In this document: in pieces, positions 19,376 to 28,432 of the stretch
Numbering within the stretch: position 1 is the first letter of the stretch
Layout: the number at the start of each line of letters is the position of its first letter
Assembly (NCBI RefSeq): GCF_021021415.1
Contig: NZ_JAINWJ010000041.1
Location: 1-58,988, forward strand
Reading direction: 5' to 3'
DNA: 58,988 nt
From: Martelella mediterranea
GTDB taxonomy: Bacteria > Pseudomonadota > Alphaproteobacteria > Rhizobiales > Rhizobiaceae
Position numbers and translations under genes: made by a program
The notes under the pieces: model-generated
The model's input: the letters and a program-made list of their open reading frames with translations, nothing else
What the model was told of the DNA's origin: nothing
The model's database searches: none

Positions 19376-20130
19376 GCGCCGAAGCACCCGAGATCCTGCT
19401 TGCCCACTATCTCAAGAGCCTGAAGCTGCCGACCTTCCAGCGGGAGTATCAGAAACTGGCCCGGCTTTGCGCCACCGAGGGTGTCGACCACATCGGATAC
19501 CTCACCCGGCTTGCCGAGCGGGAAATGATCGAACGGGATCGCCGCAAGGTCGAGCGGCGTATCAAGGCAGCCAAATTCCCGGTTGTCAAAAGCCTCGACA
19601 GTTTCGATTTTGCCGCCATCCCGAAGCTCAACAAGATGCAGGTGCTGGAGCTGGCCCGCTGCGAATGGATCGAGCGTCGCGAGAACGTCATCGCTCTCGG
19701 CCCCAGCGGAACCGGGAAGACGCACATAGCGCTCGCCCTCGGCCTTTCAGCCTGCCAGAAGGGCCTGTCCGTTGGCTTCACCACAGCCGCAGCCATGGTC
19801 AGTGAGATGATGGAAGCCCGTGACGAGCGGCGCCTCTTGCGTTTCCAGAAGCAGATGGCAGGGTACAAGTTGCTGATCATCGACGAACTCGGCTTCGTGC
19901 CGCTCTCCAAGACCGGCGCGGAACTGCTGTTCGAGCTGATCTCGCAACGCTATGAACGGGGTGCCACCCTGATCACCAGCAATCTGCCCTTTGACGAATG
20001 GACCGAAATCCTGGGATCCGAGCGACTGACCGGCGCTCTGCTCGATCGCGTCACGCATCACGTCAACATTCTCGAAATGAACGGTGACAGCTATCGTCTC
20101 GCCCAAAGCAGCGCCCGAAAGGCCGGCTGA
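19372..20130 (+). CDS. istB: IS21-family helper ATPase IstB
   Basis: The 252-residue AAA+ protein is DnaC-like, with Walker A GPSGTGKTH and Walker B LLIIDELGFVPL. IstB bends target DNA and recruits IstA, controlling target-site choice. The ATG at 19372 was chosen from the overlap with istA and the family N-terminus MSAEAPEILLAHYLKSLKLPTF. An upstream in-frame extension lies inside istA and is ignored. Confidence 0.94.
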   Translation: MSAEAPEILLAHYLKSLKLPTFQREYQKLARLCATEGVDHIGYLTRLAEREMIERDRRKVERRIKAAKFPVVKSLDSFDFAAIPKLNKMQVLELARCEWIERRENVIALGPSGTGKTHIALALGLSACQKGLSVGFTTAAAMVSEMMEARDERRLLRFQKQMAGYKLLIIDELGFVPLSKTGAELLFELISQRYERGATLITSNLPFDEWTEILGSERLTGALLDRVTHHVNILEMNGDSYRLAQSSARKAG

Positions 20131-20150
20131 AACCCTTCAGAAAATTGCAA

Positions 20151-20205
20151 CGCCGGTATGAGGCCCCCGCTCGGGCTACGCCCTCCCGCGGGCCTCATAC
20201 CGGCG
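20151..20205 (+). terminator. Long perfect hairpin at the 3' end of istB
   Basis: CGCCGGTATGAGGCCC (20151-20166) pairs perfectly with GGGCCTCATACCGGCG (20190-20205) around a 23-base loop, 20 bp after the istB stop and inside the IS. There is no T run. It may stop transcription through the IS, or block read-through from the host gene. Confidence 0.6.
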
Positions 20206-20268
20206 CCCGAGGTGGCCGACTTTTGCTCCGCCCCGTGGCCGGTTTTTACGCCGCCGTTGACAGTGGGC

Positions 20269-22151
20269 TTCAAAACGAAGTGTCGTTTGACGCGGTGCGT
20301 GGCCCGCGCGCTTTCGCCGTTGGCGACCGGCTGTTGTTCCTGGAAAATGATCGCGACCTCGGCGTCAAGAACGGGATGCTGGCAACCGTGGAAAAGGCGA
20401 ATGACGGCATTCTTGATGTTCGGCTTGACAATGGCAGAGCCGTTACGGTCAACCATGAGCATTACAACAACGTTGATCATGGCTACGCGACCACGATCCA
20501 TAAATCTCAAGGATCGACTGTCGACCGGGTGCATGTGCTTGCCACACAGATGATGGATGCGCAGCTTTCCTATGTCGCGCTATCGCGTCATCGCGAGACG
20601 GTCACGCTTTATGCAGGTCGGAATGACTTTCCTGAAACCAGGGATCTGCTGGACACGCTGTCGCGGGACCGGCTCAAAGATTCTACGTTAGCCTACGAGC
20701 ATACGCCCGACTATCAGCTAGAACGGGACGCATTCGTGCGTCGGCGCGACCTTCCGGACATCGGCGAACTGCGCGGTCTTTGGCGTCGATCGCTCGATGC
20801 CATGCGTTCGCGGTTCTCAGATATTGCGAAACGGTTCAGGGCAATTTCCGAACGGCTTTCGCTTGCGCGTCCGCAAGCGGTTGACGTCTCGCCGAATGTC
20901 ACGCCTGCCGACGGTGCGCGGCCTGTTGAAGCTGAAAGAGAGATCAGGCTTCCTGAACTGACGCCAGCGGTCAGTCAGGCGCTATCGCGGCTTTCGGAAG
21001 TGGACCGCAACACGAACGGCTACAGCGGCAAACGGGGGCGCTGGTTCCGCGCTGCCGAAACCGAGCTGACACAGATGTCGTCAGCGACCGATCTGGTCAT
21101 GTTCAATGACCAGATCGCAGCGCTCGTTTCCCCGGTGGAAGTTCGCTCTCTTGGTCGCGATCCGGATGAGGATAAGCTTCAGGAGCTTGTCGCGCATCTT
21201 CCGCCATCGGCGCAGACCTTCATCAAGGAAAACTGGCAGCTGGTGCATGTCGGTCAGCTGGCCGCCGCCGACAAGAGCCGCGTCGATGTTGCGTCCGTCA
21301 TGGTCACGGAGCGGCGCGCCGCTGGCCTTGAGGCCGATTATGAAAAGGAGCGGGCACGTTATCGCCTTCCGGATGAACCGCTTATTCCGGCCGTGACGCA
21401 ATGGCCCGTTTCGGTCGAAGCCGTTGCCCGTGATCCGGCCAATTACGCGGCGGTTACCAAGTCGCTGCACCGGTCTGCGCTTCAGAACATGGGCAAGGTC
21501 TGGCGCGATCCGGCCGCGATCCTCGACAAGCTGGCGGCGGCGGTGACGGATGGCTCTGATGTCATTCAGGTCCTCAAAGCGATGGAGGAGAACCCGGCAT
21601 CACTAGGCGATTTGCACGGCAACACAAACTTCCTGGGGCGCCCTGATGAAGAGCGGAAAGCGGCACTTGCGGCGGTGATGCCGGCAACCAGTAGCGCTGA
21701 TGCCTTTGCCGGATCATTGAAGGTGAGCATTGAGGGTGCCGAAAAATCGGAAAGGAAGCTGCGGAGCCAGATGGCTGCGCCGATCGACGGACTGTCGCCA
21801 GCCGCCAAAGATGTGCTGGCCTGTCTGTCGAAAGCGTCCAGTCTTCCGGAACGCTCAGACGAACGTCGCGCTCTTGAAAGGGCGGCGGTCGAGGACAGTG
21901 AAGCCGTCGGCCAGCTGCGGGGTGTCGCTCATGATATCAGGGCAAGGTTTGGTGACGGCAGTGGTGTGCCGGACCGGGATATGATCGCGCGCGCTATGCC
22001 GGAGCTTTCTCCAGAAGCAAGATCGAGGGTTCATCATGATGCCCGCCAGATCTGCGCTGCCTATGACAGGTGTGTCGAGATCGATCGGACACAGCGGCGC
22101 AAAACTCGTCTCGAGCACGAGAAGTCGCAGTATCATTCTATCGGGAGATAA
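20269..22151 (+). pseudogene. traA: TraA relaxase-helicase, 3' part, downstream of the IS insertion
   Basis: The frame resumes with QNEVSFDAVRGPRAFAVGDRLLFLEND. It continues through the C-terminal helicase motifs (HGYATTIHKSQGSTVDRVHVL and YVALSRHRETVTLYAGR). About 500 residues of the poorly conserved TraA C-terminal region then follow, ending ...LEHEKSQYHSIGR. In Ti-type TraA this region probably engages the coupling protein. Without the IS it is continuous with the 5' part. Separated as it is, the fragment has no native start; a hybrid start inside the IS (20145) is possible but would yield a helicase fragment without Walker A or relaxase. Confidence 0.92.
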
Positions 22152-22199
22152 GCGCTCCAAAATCGGCAAGAATGGTGACTGATCACCCTTTTGTTCTCT

Positions 22200-22256
22200 T
22201 TGATGTTGCATCAAGGCGGCCATTGTGGTGAATTGCAGATGTATTACGCTGCAATT
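22200..22256 (+). promoter_or_regulatory. Candidate operator/promoter region of the dotD-dotC-dotB operon
   Basis: TTGATGTTGCATCAA (22200-22214) is an inverted repeat with a TTG centre. A second one, AATTGCAG/CTGCAATT (22231-22238 and 22249-22256), lies between it and the dotD start. The first resembles the site in the 48.05-kb T4SS promoter region. TTGCAT (22206-22211) inside it could be a -35 box, but the -10 region (TGAATT) is weak. Confidence 0.45.
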
Positions 22257-22279
22257 TCCGCACCGCAAGAGGTTTCCCT

Positions 22280-22783
22280 ATGCGCATCGCGATCAGCCTG
22301 GCACTGGCTGTGCTCGCTGGCTGTACCAGCACAAGAGACGCTCCGTCGGATTCCCCTACGATCAATTACATCGACAATCAAGTCCATCTCGTTCGAAGCG
22401 CGTTGAACGATGCAGCGCTCTATCAAAATGTCCTGGAAGCGCGCGCTACGAATACGGTTGAGGTGCGCAATCCGGGGATTGCCCAAGGCCCGCTTATGAA
22501 GATCGTTGATGCCGAATGGCAGGGAACGTTGGATGAGCTGACAACGCGGGTTGCCAGCGAAGTGGACTATAGCGTGTCAGCGTCCGGGGAAAAGGCCGGC
22601 GCTCCGATTTTGATCTCGACCAATTTCTACAATCTGACGGCCTTGGGATTGCTTCGGGAAGCCTACGGGCAGGCGAAGGGGCGAGCGCGCCTTGTGATCG
22701 ATCAGGGTGCCAGACACATGACGATCTATTACGCTCGCCCTGAGCAAAGCCCGATCCCGCATCAGGAGGACCTCAAGCCGTGA
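22280..22783 (+). CDS. dotD: DotD/TraH-family outer-membrane lipoprotein of the type IVB secretion system
   Basis: The 167-residue protein has a lipoprotein signal peptide ending LAGC (Cys15) and a C-terminal alpha/beta domain (LMKIVDAEWQGTLDELTTRVASEVDYSVSASG). DotD domains resemble secretin N-domains. In Legionella, DotD and DotC recruit DotH to the outer membrane to form the core complex. Its length matches Legionella DotD (about 163). A ribosome-binding site (AAGAGG) precedes the ATG. It heads the dotD-dotC-dotB operon just downstream of traA, and its stop overlaps the dotC GTG start. Confidence 0.82.
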   Translation: MRIAISLALAVLAGCTSTRDAPSDSPTINYIDNQVHLVRSALNDAALYQNVLEARATNTVEVRNPGIAQGPLMKIVDAEWQGTLDELTTRVASEVDYSVSASGEKAGAPILISTNFYNLTALGLLREAYGQAKGRARLVIDQGARHMTIYYARPEQSPIPHQEDLKP

Positions 22784-23694
22784 GCCAGCCCCTTTTTCAT
22801 CGTCGCAACCGTGCCATGGCGCTGACAGGCATTCTTATGGCCGCGTTTTTGTCTTCATGCACAACCATGAAGGACGAAACACCGGAACCGCCGCCTGTCC
22901 CGCAACTCGGCGGCCCTGATGACGTCACCAGTCCGCGATATGCGCCCTTGTCCTACAAGCAGTTTGCTTCGCGGGCCAAACGCGGAAAGCTTGGTGGGAC
23001 CGAGGTTGAGGAGCAGCGCTATTCGGTCCTTCGGGACGCTGCCCTTGCCTATGGTGCACAAGCAGGATTTGAGCGGCGCAGTTGGGAGATCATGAACGAT
23101 CTGGAGCGTGAATCGGTCAAGCTTTCGGAGACCTTCAATTTCAACCGGGTCGCGTTCAAGGCACCGCGGGAAACAGGCTACGTGTTGCCGCCTGTGATCA
23201 CCCGCGCTACGGCGGCGATCAACGTCACCGACAACGGCCGCAAGAGTGTTGCCGCCGACGAATACTACCGCATCGAGGAGCCAGGCCGCCTGGCCGCCAT
23301 TCTGCCGACCTGGCGCGACTATCTTGTGCTCCCGCTCGATACGCCGCGTGAGCCTGACGATCGTCTGTTGCCCCAGGATGACGATGAAACGAAAATCTGG
23401 TCGCAATATCTCGATGAAGGCTGGGCGCAGGGCGTGCAGCAGGCCGACGCTGCTTTGCAGGAAAACTTGAACCTGTTGCGGAGCGACTACCTTGGCATGG
23501 TCGAGTATCGCAAGGCAGTGGAAGCCGGCCTTATTACCAACCTCGTGCTGAAGTCGAGCGAGACACGCGCGGCCGGTGATGTCGACGAGCTCTATATCGG
23601 GGAGCGCCGTGTCGAGATCGACGATGCCGCCCGGTTCGTCAAGAACCCTGCCCGATGGAAGCCGATCCAGAGACGTTTTCAGGTGGCCAAGTAA
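22780..23694 (+). CDS. dotC: DotC/TraI-family lipoprotein of the type IVB secretion system
   Basis: The 304-residue protein starts from GTG (GTGA overlap with dotD). It has a lipobox LSSC with Cys27. The body contains RDAALAYGAQAGFERRSWEI, FNFNRVAF and TGYVLPPVITRATAAI, segments characteristic of DotC, and its length equals that of Legionella DotC. DotC forms part of the outer-membrane ring with DotD and DotH. Its stop overlaps the dotB ATG (TAATG). Confidence 0.88.
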   Translation: MSQPLFHRRNRAMALTGILMAAFLSSCTTMKDETPEPPPVPQLGGPDDVTSPRYAPLSYKQFASRAKRGKLGGTEVEEQRYSVLRDAALAYGAQAGFERRSWEIMNDLERESVKLSETFNFNRVAFKAPRETGYVLPPVITRATAAINVTDNGRKSVAADEYYRIEEPGRLAAILPTWRDYLVLPLDTPREPDDRLLPQDDDETKIWSQYLDEGWAQGVQQADAALQENLNLLRSDYLGMVEYRKAVEAGLITNLVLKSSETRAAGDVDELYIGERRVEIDDAARFVKNPARWKPIQRRFQVAK

Positions 23695-24902
23695 TGCCGG
23701 CGGTTGATCTCTCGAATTTGACGGAAGACGCCTACGATCCGAAGGAGCCCTATGTTCGCGTCCTGAACCATGAGCCGTTGCGTTTTGACGGCGACATGGA
23801 CCCGTTTCAGCAGTTGCTGGTCGGGGCCTCCATCAAAGGAGCGTCGGACATCCGGATACAGACCGATAGTCGTGTCCGGATCAAGATGCATGGCACGCAG
23901 CATTTTGCGACGACAAAACCTCTGAATGCCTCAGAGGTCTTGAGTATCCTGAGCCATATCTGGCGGTCTGAAGATGCCTTCAGCATCTTGCGTCAAGGGC
24001 GGCCGCTGGACTTCTCGTTCGAGGTGCCGATTGATCGCCACCGACGTCAGCGTTTCCGCGTGAACGCCAAGGGCGTGATGAAAGGTGCCGGCGACGGCAT
24101 TTCCATGACGATGCGACCGTTGCCGACAAAGACGCCGACGATCGATGATGTCGGTCTCGACACTGAAGTGCGCCCGTACATGTCGCCTCAGCATGGCATT
24201 GTCGTGGTCGCCGGGGCGACCGGCCAGGGAAAGTCCACGACGCTTGCCGGGATCACGCGCTTTCATCTTGAAAACACGGCCGATCCGAAAGCGATCGTCG
24301 ATCTGCAGGCGCCTATCGAGTTCACCTATTCCGACGTGCTGACGGATCACAGCGACTGTGCATCCTCCATCGAGCAGTCAGAAATCGGCGAAGGGCGCAA
24401 CCTGCCATCTTTCGGCGACGGGGTGTGGGCGGCACTGCGCTGCGCGCCTGATATTATTTCGCTGGGTGAGGCTCGTGACAAAGCCTCCCTTGAGGGATGC
24501 CTTGAGGCCAGTCTGACCGGCCACTTGGTTTACACCACCACGCATGCCGGATCGGTGGCGGAAGGCCTGCGACGAATGGTCGTGAACTTCCCGGCCGAAG
24601 AACGCGACGCCCGCGCCTTCGACCTGATCACGTCGCTCCAGCTCTTCGTCGTTCAGCACCTGGTCCGCACCAGCGACCATCGCGGCCGCGTGCCGCTGCG
24701 CGAGTATCTGCTGTTTGATGACTATGTGCGCGATCAGTTTGTTTCTGTCCCTATCGGTGACTGGCCCAAGGTCGTGAGCCGCCTGATGCAGGAACCGGCC
24801 GACCGTGTTCTTGCCCGCTCCATGCATGATGCGGCCCAACAGAAAGTTGATGAGGGCAAGGTTTCGTATGACGACGTCAGGCGATTGCTGCCGCGCCACT
24901 GA
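23694..24902 (+). CDS. dotB: DotB/TraJ-family secretion ATPase
   Basis: The 402-residue VirB11/PilT-superfamily ATPase has Walker A GATGQGKST at about residues 174-182. It also has an Asp box, a His box (GHLVYTTTHAGSVAEGLRRM) and LGEARDKASLEGCL. DotB is the cytoplasmic hexamer that docks on DotO to energise type IVB secretion. The ATG at 23694 overlaps the dotC stop and is preferred over an upstream ATG inside dotC. It is followed by a strong ribosome-binding site for the small membrane protein gene that IS66 has interrupted. Confidence 0.92.
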   Translation: MPAVDLSNLTEDAYDPKEPYVRVLNHEPLRFDGDMDPFQQLLVGASIKGASDIRIQTDSRVRIKMHGTQHFATTKPLNASEVLSILSHIWRSEDAFSILRQGRPLDFSFEVPIDRHRRQRFRVNAKGVMKGAGDGISMTMRPLPTKTPTIDDVGLDTEVRPYMSPQHGIVVVAGATGQGKSTTLAGITRFHLENTADPKAIVDLQAPIEFTYSDVLTDHSDCASSIEQSEIGEGRNLPSFGDGVWAALRCAPDIISLGEARDKASLEGCLEASLTGHLVYTTTHAGSVAEGLRRMVVNFPAEERDARAFDLITSLQLFVVQHLVRTSDHRGRVPLREYLLFDDYVRDQFVSVPIGDWPKVVSRLMQEPADRVLARSMHDAAQQKVDEGKVSYDDVRRLLPRH

Positions 24903-24988
24903 CGGACGCTAATCACGAAGGAGGAAAATATGCAGGTCCCTAAATACGTAAGCATCCGGCATGGGCCGCGGATGGGCCCGGTTTCCCT

Positions 24989-25603
24989 TCAGTGGCGGCT
25001 GTTCTGGCTTTTTGCGAAGCCAGCTTTTCCGAGGGTTCGGCGGCGGGCGAGTTTCGCTATCCTCTGATTGATTGTATCGACGCCAATATCGTCCGGCTCA
25101 AAGCGGCTGCCATACCATTCCACGACTTCGCGATGTTGCGGATGTCGCGGCTTTGCCATCGCGTTGAGGAAGTCCTGGAAGCCGGGCAAGCCTCCGACAT
25201 CTTCGGGCGGCGCACGCCGGTCGCCGTCGATGAAGCGCGGATATTCGACTGCCGGATCGGCGTCCATGACGGCCTCGACAGTGATTGAATGGCGCCAGTC
25301 GTCGCCGAAGTCATAGGTATAGTTGAAGGTGGTGATGCCGCGATCCACCAGAGCGCCAATCCTGACGTTGCGGGCGGCATAGGTCTCGCGACCCATGTCC
25401 CATTCGGGATCAGGAACGGCATAACGCTTGCCGCCGGCATGGAACTCGAAGAGGTGATAATCCTCAAACACCATGACGGCCTGGATGACGTCGTGCAGCC
25501 CCTTCAGGCTGATGGTGATCGGGACCTCGACCCTGCGCCATATGGTTGGCTCGATATGATCGAGTTTGATGTGGAGCCGGGCGATGCGTTCGTTGGATGT
25601 CAT
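24989..25603 (-). CDS. Plasmid pRiA4b ORF-3-like protein, IS66 passenger
   Basis: The 204-residue protein starts MTSNERIARLHIKLDHIEPTIWRRVEVP. It contains GLHDVIQAVMVFEDYHLFEF and FNYTYDFGDDWRHSITVE, the signature of the pRiA4b ORF-3 family. That family is found as a fourth gene in some IS66 elements and as a lone plasmid gene; its function is unknown. The ATG overlaps the tnpC stop (ATGA), so it is translated with the transposase. It is the last gene before the left terminal repeat. Confidence 0.88.
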   Translation of the reverse strand: MTSNERIARLHIKLDHIEPTIWRRVEVPITISLKGLHDVIQAVMVFEDYHLFEFHAGGKRYAVPDPEWDMGRETYAARNVRIGALVDRGITTFNYTYDFGDDWRHSITVEAVMDADPAVEYPRFIDGDRRAPPEDVGGLPGFQDFLNAMAKPRHPQHREVVEWYGSRFEPDDIGVDTINQRIAKLARRRTLGKAGFAKSQNSRH

Positions 25604-27258
25604 GATGCCAATGCCAAGGGTGACCGTGCCGAGATCCAGTTCCACGGAAGCAATTGCTCCAGTCTTGTGATCGGCGTATCGGCGATACGGGCGAGAACGT
25701 CTGCAAGCCAGGCCTGCGGATCAACGTCGTTGAGCTTGGCGGTCATGATGAGCGTGGCCATAAACGCGGCGCGATCAGCACCACGATCCGATCCGGCGAA
25801 GAGCCATGACTTCCTGCCGAGTGCGAAGCCTCTAAGCGCGCGCTCGGCGGCGTTGTTCGTGAGACAGATCCGGCCGTCGTCGAGGAAGGATGTGAAGCCA
25901 ACCCAGCGCTTGAGCATGTAGTCGATTGCCTCGGCGACCGGAGAACTGCGCGACAGCTTTGCCCGCTCGGTTTGGAGCCAATCGTGCAGCTCTTCGACGA
26001 TTGGTTGGCTGTCTTGGTGGCGGCGCTCCAGGCGTTGGTCGGCGGCAAGACCGTTGATCTCCCGTTCGATGTCGAACAGGCGATCGATCCGTTTGACGGC
26101 GTCCAGCGCAATAGGCGAGATCGGCGCGGCTTTGCCACCACGTTTGGCGTTCGTGGCGATGTCGGCCAGCACGAAGAACTTGCGACGCGAATGTGCCCAG
26201 CAGAGTGCCTGGCGCAGAGGCGCGGGATCGCGATCTGCTTTGAACAGCGGATTGTAGCCGCCATAGGCATCTGCCTGCAGAATGCCGGTGTAGGTCTTCA
26301 GGTGGTGCTCGGGATGCTCCTGTCGCCGGTCTCGTGAGGCATAGTAAAGGGCAGCAGGTGGTGAGTGCCCACCAAATGGTCGGTCATCCCGGACATAGGT
26401 CCAGATGCGACCGGTATCGGTCTTTCCCTTCGCCAGGATCGGCACGGTCGTGTCATCACCATGCAGTCGTTCGGCCGCCAGAACATGGGCCTCGATCAGC
26501 GAATGGATGGGCCTGAGGGCCGCGGCACACGCGCCAACCTGGTCAGCCAGTGTCGAAAGGCTGAGATCGATCCCCTCACGGCAATAGCGTTCGCTTTGAC
26601 GGTTGAGCGGTTGATGCTGGGCGAACTTCTCAAACAGGATCATTGCCAGAAGGTTGGGCCCGGCAAAGCCTCGTGGCGTCACATGGAAGGGCGCTGGGGC
26701 TTGCGTGATCTTCTCGCATTCACGACAGGAGAACTTCTCCCGCACGGTCTGAATGACCTTCCACTGACGCGGAATGACCTCCAAAGTCTCGGTGACATCC
26801 TCGCCGAGCTTCGACAACCTGGCCGATCCACAGCAGGGACAACTGACTGGGGCGGCGATAACGACACGTTCGCGCGGCAGATGTTCAGGAAACGGCTTGC
26901 GTGAAGGGCGCTTACGCTCGAAGGCCCTGACGGTTGAGGCACTGGCTGCGATCTCTGCTGCCAGTTCATCTTCGCCGGCATCAGCCTCGAGTTCTTCGAG
27001 CTGCAGTTCCATCTGTTCGAGAAGCCGTGCCTTGCGCTCAGAGCGGCTGCCGTAAAGCGCGCGGCGAACCTTCTCGATCTCCAGCTTCAGCCGGGCGATC
27101 AGCGCCTCGGAATGTGACACGAGCGCCTTTGCACTGGCAGCTTCCGCCTTCGCTATCGTCGCTTCTGCCTCGGCAGCAACACGGCGCACTCGCTCTTCCG
27201 CCAGAGCAGCAAGTGCACTGGCAAGATCCTTAGGAAGCTGTTGGGCCGCGTCGTTCAT
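25600..27258 (-). CDS. tnpC: IS66-family transposase TnpC
   Basis: The 552-residue protein has an N-terminal leucine-zipper-like coiled coil (residues about 20-90) and a zinc-finger section (CPCCGSARLSKLGEDVTETLE and CRECEKITQAP). The DDE transposase_IS66 domain follows (LHGDDTTVPILAKGKTDTGRIWTYVRD; QADAYGGYNPLF; LTNNAAERALRGFALGRKSWLF). The C-terminal IS66_C segment ends DVLARIADTPITRLEQLLPWNW. The length and all blocks are normal. Confidence 0.95.
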   Translation of the reverse strand: MNDAAQQLPKDLASALAALAEERVRRVAAEAEATIAKAEAASAKALVSHSEALIARLKLEIEKVRRALYGSRSERKARLLEQMELQLEELEADAGEDELAAEIAASASTVRAFERKRPSRKPFPEHLPRERVVIAAPVSCPCCGSARLSKLGEDVTETLEVIPRQWKVIQTVREKFSCRECEKITQAPAPFHVTPRGFAGPNLLAMILFEKFAQHQPLNRQSERYCREGIDLSLSTLADQVGACAAALRPIHSLIEAHVLAAERLHGDDTTVPILAKGKTDTGRIWTYVRDDRPFGGHSPPAALYYASRDRRQEHPEHHLKTYTGILQADAYGGYNPLFKADRDPAPLRQALCWAHSRRKFFVLADIATNAKRGGKAAPISPIALDAVKRIDRLFDIEREINGLAADQRLERRHQDSQPIVEELHDWLQTERAKLSRSSPVAEAIDYMLKRWVGFTSFLDDGRICLTNNAAERALRGFALGRKSWLFAGSDRGADRAAFMATLIMTAKLNDVDPQAWLADVLARIADTPITRLEQLLPWNWISARSPLALAS

Positions 27259-27303
27259 GGAGTGATGGAATCATATTCGCTCCCGTCATTCCAGCATTTT
27301 TAC

Positions 27304-27651
27304 TTACCCGACCGAGGTCGGCCGCCAGGTTTTTTGCGGCATCCGCCAGTCGATCCCTTCCAGCAGATATCCGAGCTGCGCAGGTGTGATCACCACCGTT
27401 CCATCGGCCGCCGACGGCCATATGAAGCGTCCCCGCTCCAGCTTTTTCGTGAACAGGCACGCTCCTTGGCCATCATGCCAGATGACCTTGATCAGGCCGC
27501 CGCCACGACCGCGGAAGACGAACAGGTGTCCACACATAGGATCGCGCTTCAGCGTCTCCTGCACCATCAACGACAAACCGGGAAAGCCCTTGCGCATGTC
27601 CGTGTGGCCTGTCGCCAGCCAGACCTTCACACCAGCAGGAACCGGGATCAT
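27304..27651 (-). CDS. tnpB: IS66 accessory protein TnpB
   Basis: The 115-residue protein (MIPVPAGVKVWLATGHTDMRKGFPGLSLMVQE) is a typical IS66 Orf2 (TnpB). It includes GHLFVFRGRGGGLIKVIWHDGQG and the ending region LLEGIDWRMPQKTW. It is required for transposition by IS66 elements. The start at 27651 overlaps the tnpA stop (ATGA) and is preferred over the earlier in-frame codons. Confidence 0.94.
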   Translation of the reverse strand: MIPVPAGVKVWLATGHTDMRKGFPGLSLMVQETLKRDPMCGHLFVFRGRGGGLIKVIWHDGQGACLFTKKLERGRFIWPSAADGTVVITPAQLGYLLEGIDWRMPQKTWRPTSVG

Positions 27652-28058
27652 CGCCGACCCAGCACACAATCGAGAATACGGCCAAGTGCCTCCGTGTCGA
27701 TGTCGCTATCCACGCGGACACGACGACCGCGGCCCAGATCAATCGTGACATCGCTGCGTTTCCGGCGGGGATGCGATGAGGCCGGCGCTTCTGAGGCGGC
27801 AGGCTGGGCTGCCGGCGCGGCCTCCGAAACGATCACGGGCACCAAGGTGCTCGATCCCGGCGTCGAGGGCTCCTCGATCCGGCAGAGTTCCTTGCGCCAC
27901 CGAAAGAGCTGGCTCACGTGGATGCCGGCCGATCGCGCAATCTCGGAAAGAACCGCACCAGGCTCAAGGCAGGCGGCAACCAGCCGCTCCTTGTCCTCGC
28001 GAGACCAGCGCCGACGGCGCTCGACAGACGTGATCACTTCAATCGAATGCTTGGTCAT
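27648..28058 (-). CDS. tnpA: IS66 accessory protein TnpA
   Basis: The 136-residue IS66 Orf1 starts MTKHSIEVITSVERRRRWSR. It has a helix-turn-helix (AVLSEIARSAGIHVSQLFRWRKEL), a Pro/Ala-rich linker and a C-terminal basic segment (VTIDLGRGRRVRVDSDID). It is the first gene of the IS operon and is overlapped by tnpB. Confidence 0.92.
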   Translation of the reverse strand: MTKHSIEVITSVERRRRWSREDKERLVAACLEPGAVLSEIARSAGIHVSQLFRWRKELCRIEEPSTPGSSTLVPVIVSEAAPAAQPAASEAPASSHPRRKRSDVTIDLGRGRRVRVDSDIDTEALGRILDCVLGRR

Positions 28059-28432
28059 AGGACTACTCCTAGTGTTTGCACTAGGACTTCCAATGTTCAC
28101 GCCAATCTCGCAAGACGGCCTTCACCGGAGGCTTACCTAAATACCTTCGACCCGTCAGGGACAAAAAAAGCTATGAGGCAAGCTTCGGGGAGCGGATCGT
28201 CCGGATAGCGGTCTACTGGCCGATCGTCTTTCTTCTTTGCGTGCCGGCCATCGCTGTGATCGCGAGCATGTTTCTGTCCTTCGGCATCATGTTCCTAAAA
28301 CTTATGAATGTTGTCGAGAATGCTATCGTTGACCACAACTGGCTAATGTTGGCTTTAATCGCTCTCGCCGCCGCGGCGATCCTGTCGCTTTGGAAGCTGG
28401 CCTACGTCGTACATCGATACTTCATCATATAG

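Larger units (their letters stand above)
17757..20262. mobile_element. IS21-family insertion sequence in traA, complete (2506 bp)
   Basis: The left end begins TGAGAACGGCGGTGCAAAAG and the right end, read inward, begins TGTCAACGGCGGCGTAAAAA. Inner copies of AAAA..CGGCCAC repeat near both ends, as in the multiple terminal repeats of IS21. GTGGGC flanks the element on both sides (17751-17756 and 20263-20268), a perfect 6-bp target duplication. It carries istA and istB in traA's orientation. The flawless duplication and intact genes suggest a recent insertion. Confidence 0.93.
24948..28136. mobile_element. IS66-family insertion sequence with passenger gene, complete (3189 bp)
   Basis: The left end begins GTAAGCATCCGGCATGGGCC and the right end, read inward, begins GTAAGCCTCCGGTGAAGGCC. 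GTAAGC ends are diagnostic of IS66. CTAAATAC flanks the element on both sides (24940-24947 and 28137-28144), a perfect 8-bp target duplication. It carries tnpA, tnpB, tnpC and a fourth coupled gene, all on the minus strand. All genes appear intact. Confidence 0.94.
24930..28432 (+). pseudogene. Small two-helix membrane protein gene of the dotDCB operon, split by IS66
   Basis: A strong ribosome-binding site (GAAGGAGGAAA) precedes ATG at 24930. Codons 1-6 (MQVPKY) are followed by the IS66 element, and the frame resumes at 28145. Removing the element and one 8-bp duplicate gives an uninterrupted 101-codon gene. Its product begins MQVPKYLRPVRDKKSYEASF and has two membrane helices (about residues 29-57 and 73-94). 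The family is not recognised. Its position directly after dotB points to a T4SS inner-membrane component. With the IS in place only a 63-residue fragment starting at GTG 28241 could be made. Confidence 0.8.
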
